A stretch of 8,640 bases of DNA, taken from assembly GCA_945882755.1 (NCBI GenBank), contig CAMCWS010000083.1:1-8640 (forward strand), in the 5' to 3' direction. Below the pieces are notes generated by a model. The model was given only the letters and a program-made list of their open reading frames with translations. It searched no databases and was not told the DNA's origin. The translations under genes and the position numbers were made by a program. This document shows, piece after piece, positions 1 to 6,974 of this stretch; the first letter of the stretch is position 1; each line of letters starts with the position of its first letter. The DNA comes from Bordetella parapertussis. Lineage in GTDB: Bacteria > Pseudomonadota > Gammaproteobacteria > Burkholderiales > Burkholderiaceae_C.

Positions 1-444
1 TGGGAGTGCGAAACCAAGGTGGCACTTAGCCAATACCAACGCGCCAAAACAGGTGCGTTGTTTGTGGCTGCTACTTGCGCGGGTGCGCAAGCCGCAGGTG
101 TGGACCCAGCCCCTTGGCGAGCCTTGGGAGAAGCGCTGGGTGAGGCCTACCAAGTGGCGGACGACATCCGCGATGTCATGGGTCAAGCCGAGACCTTGGG
201 CAAACCGGTGGGCCAAGACGCTCAGCATGGCCGCCCCAGTGCTGCCGCCGACTTGGGGTTGGCTGGCGCATTAGCGTATTTTCAAAAACTGATGGACGCT
301 GCAGTTAATTCGGTACCGGCCTGTGCAAACCGCCAAGCCATGCAGCAGTTGGTTCGCTTGGAATCTGAGCGCTTGGTGCCGCAGTCTGCCTATGAGCAAA
401 TCCAGCGGCATGTCGCAGTGGCTGAGCACCGAGCCAACGCTTGA
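1..444 (+). CDS. crtE: Geranylgeranyl diphosphate synthase, C-terminal part (5' end outside window)
   Basis: This is the last 147 codons of a trans-isoprenyl diphosphate synthase; the frame is open from base 1, so the start lies upstream. The enzyme adds isopentenyl diphosphate to farnesyl diphosphate to make C20 GGPP, the precursor of carotenoids and of the bacteriochlorophyll phytyl tail. What can be seen: the KTGALF block near visible residue 16, the second aspartate-rich motif DDIRD (bases 160-174, Mg-diphosphate binding) and the following GKPVGQD...GRPSAA segment typical of the family. The first Asp-rich motif would lie upstream of the window. Family members are about 290 aa, so roughly half is missing. 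The stop codon overlaps a possible TTG start of the next gene (TTGA, 441-444), and ATG 462 lies 17 bp further on, so crtE and crtF are co-transcribed. A GTG at 19 is internal to the conserved region and is not the start. The symbol rests on the crtEF-bchC context; by sequence alone it could only be called a polyprenyl synthase. Confidence 0.9.
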   Translation, partial: WECETKVALSQYQRAKTGALFVAATCAGAQAAGVDPAPWRALGEALGEAYQVADDIRDVMGQAETLGKPVGQDAQHGRPSAAADLGLAGALAYFQKLMDAAVNSVPACANRQAMQQLVRLESERLVPQSAYEQIQRHVAVAEHRANA

Positions 445-461
445 CGCTTCAGCGCAAGACC

Positions 462-1622
462 ATGAAAACCTTAGACCTTGCCAAAGGCAGTATCCACAAA
501 GGCCAAGCCCGTCCAAGTTGGCGCAGCCAACTCGATCAGCTGGTAGATGGCTGGATGACGTCACCGGGCTTTTACCGCTGGGCGATTGGCAACCCCATTA
601 CCCGATGGGTCACCCGCCGACGTGCCGCACAGCTGTTCCAGTTGATGGCGGGCTTTGTGCATTCGCAGGTTTTGCTGTCCTGTGTGCGATTGCGCTTATT
701 GGAAACGTTGCGCGATGGCCCTAAGACCTTGGATGCGTTATCCAAGGAATGCCACATCAGCTCGCCTGCGCTTCAGCGTTTGTTGCACTCTGCAGTGTCT
801 TTGCGCTTATTGGAGATGCGCGGCGCTGACCTGTACGGTTTAGGTGCCTTAGGTGCACCCGTGGCAGCAGACGTGGGCTTGCGTTTGATGATCGAGCACA
901 ACGCAGTTTTGTATGAAGACATGCGCGACACATTGGCTTTGCTGCGCGATGAAATCCAGCCGCATATGCAAGCCTATTGGCCTTACATGAATGGCGACAA
1001 ACCAACTTCATGGGAGGCTGACAAAGTAGCCCGCTATTCGGAGTTGATGGCAACCTCGCAGCGGTTTGTCATTGAGGAGTTGCTTGCGTCCTACGATTTT
1101 TCTCAACACCGCTGTGTGATGGATGTGGGTGGAGGACAAGGGGGGTGGATCTCGGCCTTGGGGCAACACCATACCCAACTCCAACTCATGTTGTTTGATT
1201 TGCAGCCGGTGGCCGCGCTGGCGCAGGCGCGATTCCAAGCCAACGGCTTGGGAGACAGGGCTACTGCGCATGGCGGCAGCTTTATCAGCGACGCCTTGCC
1301 CAAGGGCGCTGATTTGGTGACCTTGGTGCGTGTGGCGCACGACCACCCTGATGCCACCGTCAAGGCCCTGCTCAAGTCCATTCACCAAGCCCTGCCTGCG
1401 GGCGGCATGTTGTTGTTGGCCGAACCCATGGCCGAGGCCACAGGCGCACATTCGGTGGGAGACGCCTATTTCCACTTTTACTTGCTGGCCATGGGCAGTG
1501 GCCGTCTGCGCTCCCCAGAAGAGCTGAAAACCTTGCTAAAAGAGGCGGGTTTTGTGACGGTGGTGGACATTGCTAACCCCATGCCTATGCACACCCGCCT
1601 GCTACTGGCGCAGAAAAATTAA
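462..1622 (+). CDS. crtF: Demethylspheroidene / hydroxyneurosporene O-methyltransferase
   Basis: A 386-aa SAM-dependent O-methyltransferase that methylates the 1-hydroxyl of acyclic carotenoids, giving the methoxy group of spheroidene and spirilloxanthin. An N-terminal dimerisation/winged-helix-like half (about residues 55-130, with VLLSCVRLRLLETL) is followed by the Rossmann-type SAM domain. SAM motif I, DVGGGQGG, is at about residues 221-228, and the later LLLAEPM strand and the closing TRLLLAQ are typical of this plant-like O-methyltransferase family. The start is uncertain: ATG 462 gives a normal length, while an in-frame TTG at 441 would add 7 residues and overlap the crtE stop by 4 bases. 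Neither has a strong Shine-Dalgarno sequence. It lies directly after crtE and is followed by a 75-bp gap before bchC, so crtEF may form its own unit or read through into bchCXYZ-puf. No damage is visible. Confidence 0.9.
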   Translation: MKTLDLAKGSIHKGQARPSWRSQLDQLVDGWMTSPGFYRWAIGNPITRWVTRRRAAQLFQLMAGFVHSQVLLSCVRLRLLETLRDGPKTLDALSKECHISSPALQRLLHSAVSLRLLEMRGADLYGLGALGAPVAADVGLRLMIEHNAVLYEDMRDTLALLRDEIQPHMQAYWPYMNGDKPTSWEADKVARYSELMATSQRFVIEELLASYDFSQHRCVMDVGGGQGGWISALGQHHTQLQLMLFDLQPVAALAQARFQANGLGDRATAHGGSFISDALPKGADLVTLVRVAHDHPDATVKALLKSIHQALPAGGMLLLAEPMAEATGAHSVGDAYFHFYLLAMGSGRLRSPEELKTLLKEAGFVTVVDIANPMPMHTRLLLAQKN

Positions 1623-1623
1623 G

Positions 1624-1642
1624 TGTTTTCCCTAATTGGACA
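1624..1642 (+). promoter_or_regulatory. Degenerate third PpsR/CrtJ-like element (TGT-N13-ACA)
   Basis: TGT at 1624-1626 and ACA at 1640-1642 are 13 bases apart, one more than the TGT-N12-ACA consensus. The element ends 7 bp before the better operator at 1650-1667, so it would continue the tandem with nearly the same phasing (centre-to-centre 25.5 bp). It starts 2 bp after the crtF stop. The odd spacing makes it weak; it may be chance. Confidence 0.2.
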
Positions 1643-1649
1643 ATAAAAA

Positions 1650-1667
1650 CGTCAATTTAAGTTGACA
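1650..1667 (+). promoter_or_regulatory. PpsR/CrtJ-like operator 1 (CGT-N12-ACA), over the -35 element
   Basis: CGT at 1650-1652 and ACA at 1665-1667 flank 12 bases, one mismatch from the TGT-N12-ACA consensus of the PpsR/CrtJ repressor. The inner 16 bp (1651-1666, GTCAA-TTTAAG-TTGAC) is an inverted repeat with 14 of 16 positions symmetric, which supports a dimeric regulator. It covers the TTGACA -35 candidate. In Rhodobacter, CrtJ/PpsR represses bch, crt and puc genes under oxygen; its use here is inferred by analogy. Confidence 0.6.
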
Positions 1668-1690
1668 CAAGATGCCGTCAATCTAAGAAT
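1662..1690 (+). promoter_or_regulatory. Candidate sigma-70 promoter of bchC
   Basis: TTGACA at 1662-1667 is a perfect -35 hexamer. After a 17-bp spacer, AAGAAT at 1685-1690 matches the -10 consensus at 4 of 6 positions. Transcription would start near 1697, almost at the bchC ATG (1698), leaving no room for a leader. Both hexamers lie inside the two PpsR-like elements, which suits repression by blocking RNA polymerase. The -10 match is modest and the -35 overlaps a palindrome that could explain it alone. Confidence 0.42.
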
Positions 1691-1693
1691 ACA
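1676..1693 (+). promoter_or_regulatory. PpsR/CrtJ-like operator 2 (CGT-N12-ACA), over the -10 element
   Basis: CGT at 1676-1678 and ACA at 1691-1693 again flank 12 bases. The first 12 bases (1676-1687) repeat 1650-1661 with one change (CGTCAATYTAAG), exactly 26 bp downstream. The gap between the two 18-bp elements is 8 bp. It covers the -10 candidate and ends 4 bp before the bchC start codon. Its right half is less symmetric than in operator 1, so it may depend on cooperative binding. Confidence 0.52.
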
Positions 1694-1697
1694 AACT

Positions 1698-2645
1698 ATG
1701 AAAGCCCAAGCCATCGTTTTTGACGCCCCCCGACAGTTGTCAGTCAAGCAACTTGACCTGCGCGAGCCGGGTGCGGACGACCTCGTGGTGGATGTCGCTT
1801 ACAGCGGCATCAGCACCGGTACCGAGCGATTGCTTTGGACCGGCACCATGCCCGCTTTCCCTGGTTTGGCTTATCCCTTGGTGCCTGGTTATGAAACCGT
1901 AGGTGTGGTTAAACATGCGTCGCCTGCATCCCCCGTGAAAGCGGGGGAGTGGGTGTTTGTTCCGGGCTCCTACACCTTCACAGGTGCACACAACCTCTTC
2001 GGTGGCGCTGGTGCCACCATGGTGGTGCCACACAGCCGCGTCATTCCTGTAGACCCAGGCCTGGGTGCCAATGCAATTTTGCTGGCTTTGGCTGCCACCG
2101 CTTACCACGCGGTATCCATCGGCGGCAAACGCGATCCCATCATCGCGCCTGATTTGATCGTTGGACACGGCGTCATGGGGCGTTTGCTGGCGCGTTTGGT
2201 GGTGGCTGCAGGTCTGCCAGCGCCCACCGTCTGGGAAACCAATGCAGTTCGACAAGCAGGCGGTGAAGGCTACCAAGTCATTCACCCTGACGAAGACACC
2301 CGCAAAGACTACCAAGCCATTTACGACGTCAGCGGCGACGGCAAATTGCTCAACAGCTTGATCTCCCGCTTGGCCCATGGCGGCGAGGTGGTGTTGGCCG
2401 GTTTTTACACACAAGATTTGTCCTTCGCCTACCCACCAGCTTTCATGCGTGAAGCGCAAATACGTGTCGCTACCGAATGGAAAAAGCCCGACCTGCTGGC
2501 CGTCACCGAACTCATCCACAGCGGACGCTTGTCCTTGGATGGTTTGCTGACCCATACCCAAACGCCTGAAAAAGCACTCGAAGCGTATGAAATCGCCTTT
2601 GGTGACCCCCACTGTTTGAAGATGGTTATGGACTGGAGAAATTGA
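1698..2645 (+). CDS. bchC: 3-hydroxyethyl bacteriochlorophyllide a dehydrogenase (BchC)
   Basis: A 315-aa protein of the medium-chain dehydrogenase superfamily that oxidises the C3 hydroxyethyl group to acetyl, a late step to bacteriochlorophyllide a. The N-terminal GroES-like part has SGISTGTE at residues 37-44 and PGYETVG at 63-69. The nucleotide-binding Rossmann turn GHGVMG is at 156-161, and the C-terminal helix ends in KMVMDWRN. ATG 1698 is chosen because the MKAQAIVF opening is the usual BchC N-terminus; an in-frame TTG at 1662 falls inside the palindromic regulatory region. No good Shine-Dalgarno precedes the ATG, unlike most genes downstream. The stop shares a base with the bchX start (TGATG). 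The PpsR-like pair and the promoter candidate lie immediately upstream, so this gene probably heads the bchCXYZ transcript. Confidence 0.93.
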   Translation: MKAQAIVFDAPRQLSVKQLDLREPGADDLVVDVAYSGISTGTERLLWTGTMPAFPGLAYPLVPGYETVGVVKHASPASPVKAGEWVFVPGSYTFTGAHNLFGGAGATMVVPHSRVIPVDPGLGANAILLALAATAYHAVSIGGKRDPIIAPDLIVGHGVMGRLLARLVVAAGLPAPTVWETNAVRQAGGEGYQVIHPDEDTRKDYQAIYDVSGDGKLLNSLISRLAHGGEVVLAGFYTQDLSFAYPPAFMREAQIRVATEWKKPDLLAVTELIHSGRLSLDGLLTHTQTPEKALEAYEIAFGDPHCLKMVMDWRN

Positions 2646-3646
2646 TGAGTACTGCCAACGAAAAACCTGTTCAATTTGTAGACCGACTGCGCCAAGAGGC
2701 GTTTGTTGAGCCTGATGCGGTTCACACCGGCGAGGTCACCAAAGAAACCCAAATCATTGCCATTTATGGCAAGGGCGGCATTGGCAAAAGCTTCACCTTG
2801 GCCAACCTCAGCTACATGATGGCCCAGCAAGGCAAAAAGGTGCTGCTCATCGGTTGCGACCCCAAGAGCGACACCACCAGTCTGCTGTTTGGTGGCAAGG
2901 CCTGTCCTACCATCATCGAAACCTCTTCCAAGAAAAAACTCGCGGGTGAAGAAGTCAAGATTGGCGACGTTTGTTTCATTCGCGATGGCGTCTATGCCAT
3001 GGAGCTCGGTGGCCCCGAGGTCGGTCGCGGCTGCGGTGGACGCGGCATCATCCACGGCTTTGAAACCCTTGAAAAACTCGGTTTTCATGAGTGGGGCTTT
3101 GACTTTGTGTTGCTCGACTTCCTAGGCGACGTGGTCTGCGGCGGTTTCGGTTTGCCGATTGCTCGCGACATGTGCCAAAAAGTCATCGTTGTCGCCTCCA
3201 ACGACTTGCAGTCGCTGTATGTGGCCAACAACGTGTGCAGCGCGGTCGAGTACTTTCGCAAGCTCGGTGGCAACGTCGGCGTGGCTGGCATGGTCATCAA
3301 CAAAGACGACGGCACCGGCGAGGCTCAGGCCTTTGCCACCAATGCAGGCATCCCAGTCTTGGCCGCCATTCCTGCCAATGAAGACATCCGCCGCAAAAGT
3401 GCGAGCTACGAAATTATTGGCACACCCGACAGTGCCTGGGGTCCTTTGTTTGCCGATTTGGCGCAAAACGTGGCCGACGCACCTCCGGTGCGGCCCAAAC
3501 CGCAAACCCAAGACGAGTTGCTCGGTCTCTTCAGCGCCGACGTCACAGGCCGCGACTTTGTCATGACACCCGCGACCGAAGTCGATATGACTGGCAAAAC
3601 CGTCATTGACCGTCCCACCCTCGAAGTGGTTTACGACGAAGTTTGA
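2645..3646 (+). CDS. bchX: Chlorophyllide a reductase iron protein subunit X
   Basis: A 333-aa NifH-like ATPase and the electron donor of chlorophyllide a reductase (COR), which reduces the C7-C8 bond of chlorin ring B to give the bacteriochlorin. The P-loop YGKGGIGKS is at residues 41-49. The two Cys that bridge the dimer's [4Fe-4S] cluster are C130 (GRGCGGRG) and C165 (DVVCGGFG). The switch-type CDPKSDTTS is at 71-79. The hydrophilic N-terminal extension of about 30 residues before the first strand is typical of BchX and separates it from BchL. ATG 2645 is preferred: GGAG at 2635-2638 lies 6 bases upstream and the ATG overlaps the bchC stop (TGATG). A TTG at 2642 would add one residue. The product acts with BchY and BchZ, encoded next. 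Confidence 0.96.
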   Translation: MSTANEKPVQFVDRLRQEAFVEPDAVHTGEVTKETQIIAIYGKGGIGKSFTLANLSYMMAQQGKKVLLIGCDPKSDTTSLLFGGKACPTIIETSSKKKLAGEEVKIGDVCFIRDGVYAMELGGPEVGRGCGGRGIIHGFETLEKLGFHEWGFDFVLLDFLGDVVCGGFGLPIARDMCQKVIVVASNDLQSLYVANNVCSAVEYFRKLGGNVGVAGMVINKDDGTGEAQAFATNAGIPVLAAIPANEDIRRKSASYEIIGTPDSAWGPLFADLAQNVADAPPVRPKPQTQDELLGLFSADVTGRDFVMTPATEVDMTGKTVIDRPTLEVVYDEV

Positions 3647-3651
3647 ACGCC

Positions 3652-5181
3652 ATGAGCGACATCATCCCCATCACCCCCTTGCCCAATGCCGCTGCTGCCA
3701 GCGCCGATGGTTTGGGCTGCCATGCCGGGAAAGACCAGATGCTCGACGCTGCTGCGAAAGCGGGCAAGAGCGAGGTGCTGGCGCAGTACGCTGCCGACTA
3801 CCCCAAAGGCCCGCATGATCAGCCGCAAAGCATGTGCCCCGCGTTCGGTTCGCTGCGTGTGGGTTTGCGCATGCGCCGCACCGCCACCATCTTGAGTGGC
3901 TCGGCTTGCTGCGTGTATGGCCTGACCTTCACCTCGCATTTCTACGGCGCACGTCGCACCGTGGGCTATGTACCTTTCAACTCCGAGACCTTGGTCACCG
4001 GCAAGTTGTTCGAAGACATCCGTGAGGCTGTGTATGAACAAGCCGACCCTGACAAGCTCGATTGCATCGTCATCATCAACCTGTGTGTGCCCACTGCCAG
4101 CGGTGTGCCACTGCAGTTGCTGCCCAAAGAAATCAATGGTGTGCGCATCATTGGCATCGATGTGCCAGGGTTTGGCGTGCCCACCCATGCCGAAGCCAAA
4201 GACGTGCTGGCTGGCGCCATGTTGCACTATGCCCGCCAAGAAGCCATGGCTGGCCCCGTTGCCGCACCGCGCCAGGGCCGCAGCGCCAAGCCCACCATCT
4301 CCTTGCTGGGTGAGATGTTCCCTGCCGATCCGATGATCATTTCGCAAATGATCGCGCCCATGGACTTGGCCGTCGGCACTGTGGTGCCCACCCGCGAGTG
4401 GCGTGAGTTGTATGCGGCACTGGACTGCAAGGCGGTTGCGGCTATCCATCCTTTCTACACCGCCAGTGTGCGTGAATTCCAAGCTGCTGGTCGCCCCATC
4501 GTGGGCTCTGCCCCCGTGGGCATTGAAGGCACCCACGATTGGCTGGGCGCCATTGGCGCTGCTTGCGGTGTCAGCCAAGACAAGATCGACGCCGCCCGCA
4601 ACCAAACTTTGGGTGCCATGCGAGGTGTGTTGGCTTCGCAAAAAATCAACGGCCGTATCACCCTCAGTGGCTACGAAGGCTCCGAGTTGTTGGTGGCGCG
4701 TTTGCTCATCGAGTGCGGTGCCGACCTGCGCTATGTGGGCAGTGCTTGCCCCGCGACGCCTTGGAACCAACACGACGCGCAGTGGTTGCAGTCCAAAGGG
4801 GTGCATGTGCAGTTCCGTGCATCGCTGGAACAAGACCTGGCGGCCATGCACGAGTTCAAACCGCAACTCGCCATTGGCACCACCCCCGTGGTGCAAGCTG
4901 CCAAAGAGCTGAGCATCCCCTCGCTGTATTTCACCAACCTCATTTCTGCGCGTCCCTTGATGGGCGTGGCCGGTGCCGGTTCGCTCATCCAAGTGGTCAA
5001 TGCCGCGATTGGCAACCAAGCCCGTTTCGACGAAATGAGAGCGTTTTTTGGCACAGTGGGCCAAGGCGACGAAGCGGGTGTGTGGGAAAACGTTCCCGTC
5101 ATGCACCCCGACTTCAAGAAAGAAGTACGTCGCCAGTTCGAGAAGAAGCAGAAAAAACGCAAAGCCGAGGAGATGGGCTGA
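3652..5181 (+). CDS. bchY: Chlorophyllide a reductase subunit Y
   Basis: A 509-aa NifD/BchN-like subunit of the catalytic BchYZ heterotetramer, which holds a [4Fe-4S] cluster and the chlorophyllide substrate and takes electrons from BchX. Candidate cluster cysteines are C62 (SMCPAFGS), C86/C87 (SACCVYG) and C145 (NLCVPTASG), matching the spacing of the NifD-like fold. The final ~15 residues are very basic (KKEVRR...KKQKKRK), which is common in BchY. Start choice: ATG 3652 lies 5 bp after the bchX stop and gives MSDIIPI. A TTG at 3643 overlapping the bchX stop (TTGA) would add 3 residues. Neither has a clear Shine-Dalgarno, so translation probably relies on coupling from bchX. The 3' end carries the GAGGAG ribosome site of bchZ and shares a base with its ATG. 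Confidence 0.95.
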   Translation: MSDIIPITPLPNAAAASADGLGCHAGKDQMLDAAAKAGKSEVLAQYAADYPKGPHDQPQSMCPAFGSLRVGLRMRRTATILSGSACCVYGLTFTSHFYGARRTVGYVPFNSETLVTGKLFEDIREAVYEQADPDKLDCIVIINLCVPTASGVPLQLLPKEINGVRIIGIDVPGFGVPTHAEAKDVLAGAMLHYARQEAMAGPVAAPRQGRSAKPTISLLGEMFPADPMIISQMIAPMDLAVGTVVPTREWRELYAALDCKAVAAIHPFYTASVREFQAAGRPIVGSAPVGIEGTHDWLGAIGAACGVSQDKIDAARNQTLGAMRGVLASQKINGRITLSGYEGSELLVARLLIECGADLRYVGSACPATPWNQHDAQWLQSKGVHVQFRASLEQDLAAMHEFKPQLAIGTTPVVQAAKELSIPSLYFTNLISARPLMGVAGAGSLIQVVNAAIGNQARFDEMRAFFGTVGQGDEAGVWENVPVMHPDFKKEVRRQFEKKQKKRKAEEMG

Positions 5182-6653
5182 TGTTTGTACTCGACCACGA
5201 TCGTGCTGGCGGCTATTGGGGTGCGGTGTATGTGTTCACCGCCATCAAAGGTTTGCAAGTTGTCATCGATGGCCCTGTCGGTTGCGAAAACCTGCCCGTC
5301 ACATCGGTGCTGCATTACACCGATGCTTTGCCACCCCACGAGTTGCCCATTGTGGTGACGGGACTGGCCGAAGAGCAATTGGGCCGAGAAGGCACCGAGG
5401 GTGCGATGAAACGTGCGCACAACGTGCTTGACCCCGACTTGCCAGCAGTGGTCGTCACCGGCTCTATCGCCGAAATGATTGGCGGCGGCGTCACGCCCGA
5501 AGGTACCAACCTGATGCGCTTTTTACCACGCACCATCGACGAAGACCAATGGCAATGCGCCAACCGCGCCATGTTCTGGCTGTGGACCGAATACGGCATG
5601 AAAAAAGTGCCGCAGCGTGTGCGCAAAGAAGGCGAAAAGCCACGGGTCAACATTATTGGCCCCAGCTATGGCGTTTTCAACAGTCCCAGCGACTTGGCCG
5701 AAATTCGCCGTTTGGTGCAAGGCATTGGCGCCGACATCAACATGGTGTTCCCCTTGGGCAGCCATTTGGCCGAGGTGTCGCAATTGGTTGAAGCCGACGT
5801 CAATATTTGCATGTACCGCGAGTTTGGCCGCATGTTGTGCGAGGCCCTGGATCGCCCGTATTTGCAAGCGCCCATTGGCCTGCACAGCACCACCAAGTTT
5901 TTGCGCAAATTGGGCGAACTGCTGGACCTGGACCCCGAACCCTTCATACAGCGTGAACGCCATACCACCATCAAGCCTGTTTGGGATTTGTGGCGCTCGG
6001 TCACCCAAGACTTCTTTGCCACCGCCTCCTTCGCAGTGGTGGCTACCGATACCTATGCCCGTGGCATTCGCAAGTTTTTGGAAACCGAGATGGGCATGCC
6101 CTGCAAGTTTGCGGTGTCGCGTTTGCCTGGCCAAAAAACCGATAACGCCCAAGTGCGTGAGTTGGTCCACAAGCAAATGCCACTCATTTTGTTTGGCAGC
6201 TACAACGAACGCATGTACTTGGCTGAGGCGGGAAGCGTTGGCCCCATGAAAGCCTCCTTCATTCCAGCCTCTTTCCCTGGTGCAATCATCCGTCGCCATA
6301 CCGGCACACCCTTCATGGGCTACAGCGGCGCCACCTATTTGATCCAAGAGGTTTGTAACTCTCTCTTCGACGCCTTGTTCCATATTTTGCCGCTGGGTAC
6401 CGACATGGACAAGGTGGACCCCACCTTGGCACGCGGCATCAGCGGAGCCCAAGAAAACACGCCTTGGGACGATGCAGCGCAAACCAAGTTGCATGCCTTG
6501 GTCTCGGGTCAACCGGTACTGGTGCAAATTTCGGCGGCCAAACGTTTGCGCGATTTGGCCGAGGGCAAGGCACGTGACAAAGGCGAAGAGCTGGTCACCG
6601 TGGCCCATGTGCAGCAAGCCGGTGCAGATTTGGGCTTGGGAGAGCCCGCATGA
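5181..6653 (+). CDS. bchZ: Chlorophyllide a reductase subunit Z
   Basis: A 490-aa NifK/BchB-like partner of BchY in chlorophyllide a reductase. The N-terminal [15 protein letters not shown] stretch and GPVGCEN (C35, a cluster-ligand candidate) are typical, followed by the [10 protein letters not shown] segment. Later landmarks are [15 protein letters not shown] (158-172) and a C-terminal BchB-like tail after [10 protein letters not shown] (428-437). The ATG at 5181 has GAGGAG at 5167-5172, an 8-base spacer, and a one-base overlap with the bchY stop. The frame stays open for about 640 bp further upstream, but that lies antiparallel to nothing conserved and inside bchY, so it is not part of the gene. 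The last bases carry the ATGA start of a small unrecognised ORF, and the puf genes follow. In Rhodobacter the puf promoter lies inside bchZ; I did not find a convincing one here. Confidence 0.95.
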   Translation: MFVLDHDRAGGYWGAVYVFTAIKGLQVVIDGPVGCENLPVTSVLHYTDALPPHELPIVVTGLAEEQLGREGTEGAMKRAHNVLDPDLPAVVVTGSIAEMIGGGVTPEGTNLMRFLPRTIDEDQWQCANRAMFWLWTEYGMKKVPQRVRKEGEKPRVNIIGPSYGVFNSPSDLAEIRRLVQGIGADINMVFPLGSHLAEVSQLVEADVNICMYREFGRMLCEALDRPYLQAPIGLHSTTKFLRKLGELLDLDPEPFIQRERHTTIKPVWDLWRSVTQDFFATASFAVVATDTYARGIRKFLETEMGMPCKFAVSRLPGQKTDNAQVRELVHKQMPLILFGSYNERMYLAEAGSVGPMKASFIPASFPGAIIRRHTGTPFMGYSGATYLIQEVCNSLFDALFHILPLGTDMDKVDPTLARGISGAQENTPWDDAAQTKLHALVSGQPVLVQISAAKRLRDLAEGKARDKGEELVTVAHVQQAGADLGLGEPA

Positions 6654-6781
6654 CACAGTTTGCAAACCTACACGGTTCGGGCGCTTTTGCGCAGGAACCT
6701 TACCCCATGTCGTGGCAAGAGCTGCGGCTGCCCAGGTTGCGCGGGTTGGGCGCAGCGTTGGCCTCACGGCCATTTTGTTGA
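6650..6781 (+). CDS. Small ORF of 43 codons between bchZ and pufB, unrecognised
   Basis: ATG 6650 overlaps the bchZ stop in an ATGA, with GGGAGAG at 6638-6644 acting as a possible Shine-Dalgarno 5 bases upstream. The ORF ends at TGA 6779-6781, whose last base is the first base of the pufB AAGGAG, 11 bp before pufB. The 43-aa product starts [10 protein letters not shown], contains [15 protein letters not shown], is basic in the second half, and has no membrane span. In Rhodobacter this slot holds pufQ, a roughly 74-aa one-span membrane protein; I see no resemblance. Possible readings: a real small protein, a leader peptide coupling bchZ to puf translation, a pufQ remnant, or chance. The fit to both flanking signals favours translation; function unknown. 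Confidence 0.4.
   Translation: MTQFANLHGSGAFAQEPYPMSWQELRLPRLRGLGAALASRPFC
6721..6756 (+). promoter_or_regulatory. Stem-loop upstream of pufB
   Basis: GCTGCG (6721-6726) pairs with CGCAGC (6751-6756), and CCCA (6731-6734) pairs with TGGG (6747-6750), leaving a 4-base bulge (6727-6730) and a 12-base loop. There is no T-run after it, so it is not a simple terminator. It ends 36 bp before the pufB ATG and could act as a 5' stabiliser or processing site for pufB mRNA. GC-rich coding-like DNA produces such stems by chance. Confidence 0.3.
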
Positions 6782-6792
6782 AGGAGCATCGC

Positions 6793-6942
6793 ATGTCAAA
6801 CCATCCGAATTCCATATCCGGACTGACTGACGAAGAGGCTCAGGAGTTCCACCATTACTGGATTCAGGGATTAGTTGGCTTCACAGCTGTTGCTGTGGTG
6901 GCCCACGTCCTGGTCTGGGCATGGCGGCCCTGGTTCGTCTGA
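6793..6942 (+). CDS. pufB: LH1 antenna beta polypeptide
   Basis: A 49-aa core light-harvesting beta subunit that spans the membrane once and binds bacteriochlorophyll and carotenoid in the ring around the reaction centre. The polar N-terminus ([13 protein letters not shown], 11-23) is cytoplasmic. The membrane helix runs from about residue 24 to 44 and carries the antenna signature AxxxH with H38 as the Mg ligand, followed by W42, W44 and the RPW motif (45-47) near the periplasmic face. Length and motifs are normal for LH1 beta. The ATG at 6793 has AAGGAG at 6781-6786 with a 6-base spacer, so the upstream continuation of the open frame is not used. It pairs with pufA, but a further ORF lies between the two genes, which is unusual. 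Confidence 0.97.
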   Translation: MSNHPNSISGLTDEEAQEFHHYWIQGLVGFTAVAVVAHVLVWAWRPWFV

Positions 6943-6974
6943 GGTAGGTTCTTTTCACCGAACGGAGTTAAACC

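Noticed and set aside
1662..1697. TTG start for bchC adding 12 residues
   Set aside because: It lies within the palindromic operator and the -35 element, and the MKAQAIVF start at 1698 matches the family N-terminus.
2015..2026. 12-bp perfect palindrome CCACCATGGTGG in bchC
   Set aside because: It encodes ordinary residues (ATMVV region) and has no partner elements; such palindromes are expected by chance in this GC-rich coding DNA.
1740..2612. Minus-strand open frame of 290 codons opposite bchC
   Set aside because: bchC is well supported on the + strand and the reverse frame mirrors its codon pattern.
3631..5106. Minus-strand open frame of 491 codons opposite bchY
   Set aside because: bchY is a clear reductase subunit with its cluster Cys motifs on the + strand. 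The reverse frame is low-complexity (rich in His, Gly, Gln), has no recognisable motif, and is the usual antisense shadow of codon bias.
4539..5180. Upstream in-frame extension of bchZ into bchY, giving a 704-aa protein
   Set aside because: BchZ is about 490 aa and begins with the conserved [14 protein letters not shown] segment at ATG 5181, which has a GAGGAG site. The extension is an out-of-frame reading of bchY.
6472..6792. Upstream in-frame extension of pufB, or a pufQ in this frame
   Set aside because: PufB begins at ATG 6793 with AAGGAG before it and has the normal 49-aa length. The upstream reading is out-of-frame bchZ, with no PufQ-like membrane span.
5523..6815. Minus-strand open frame of 430 codons opposite bchZ and the pufB start
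   Set aside because: It crosses a gene boundary antisense to bchZ and the pufB ribosome site, and has no domain I can recognise.
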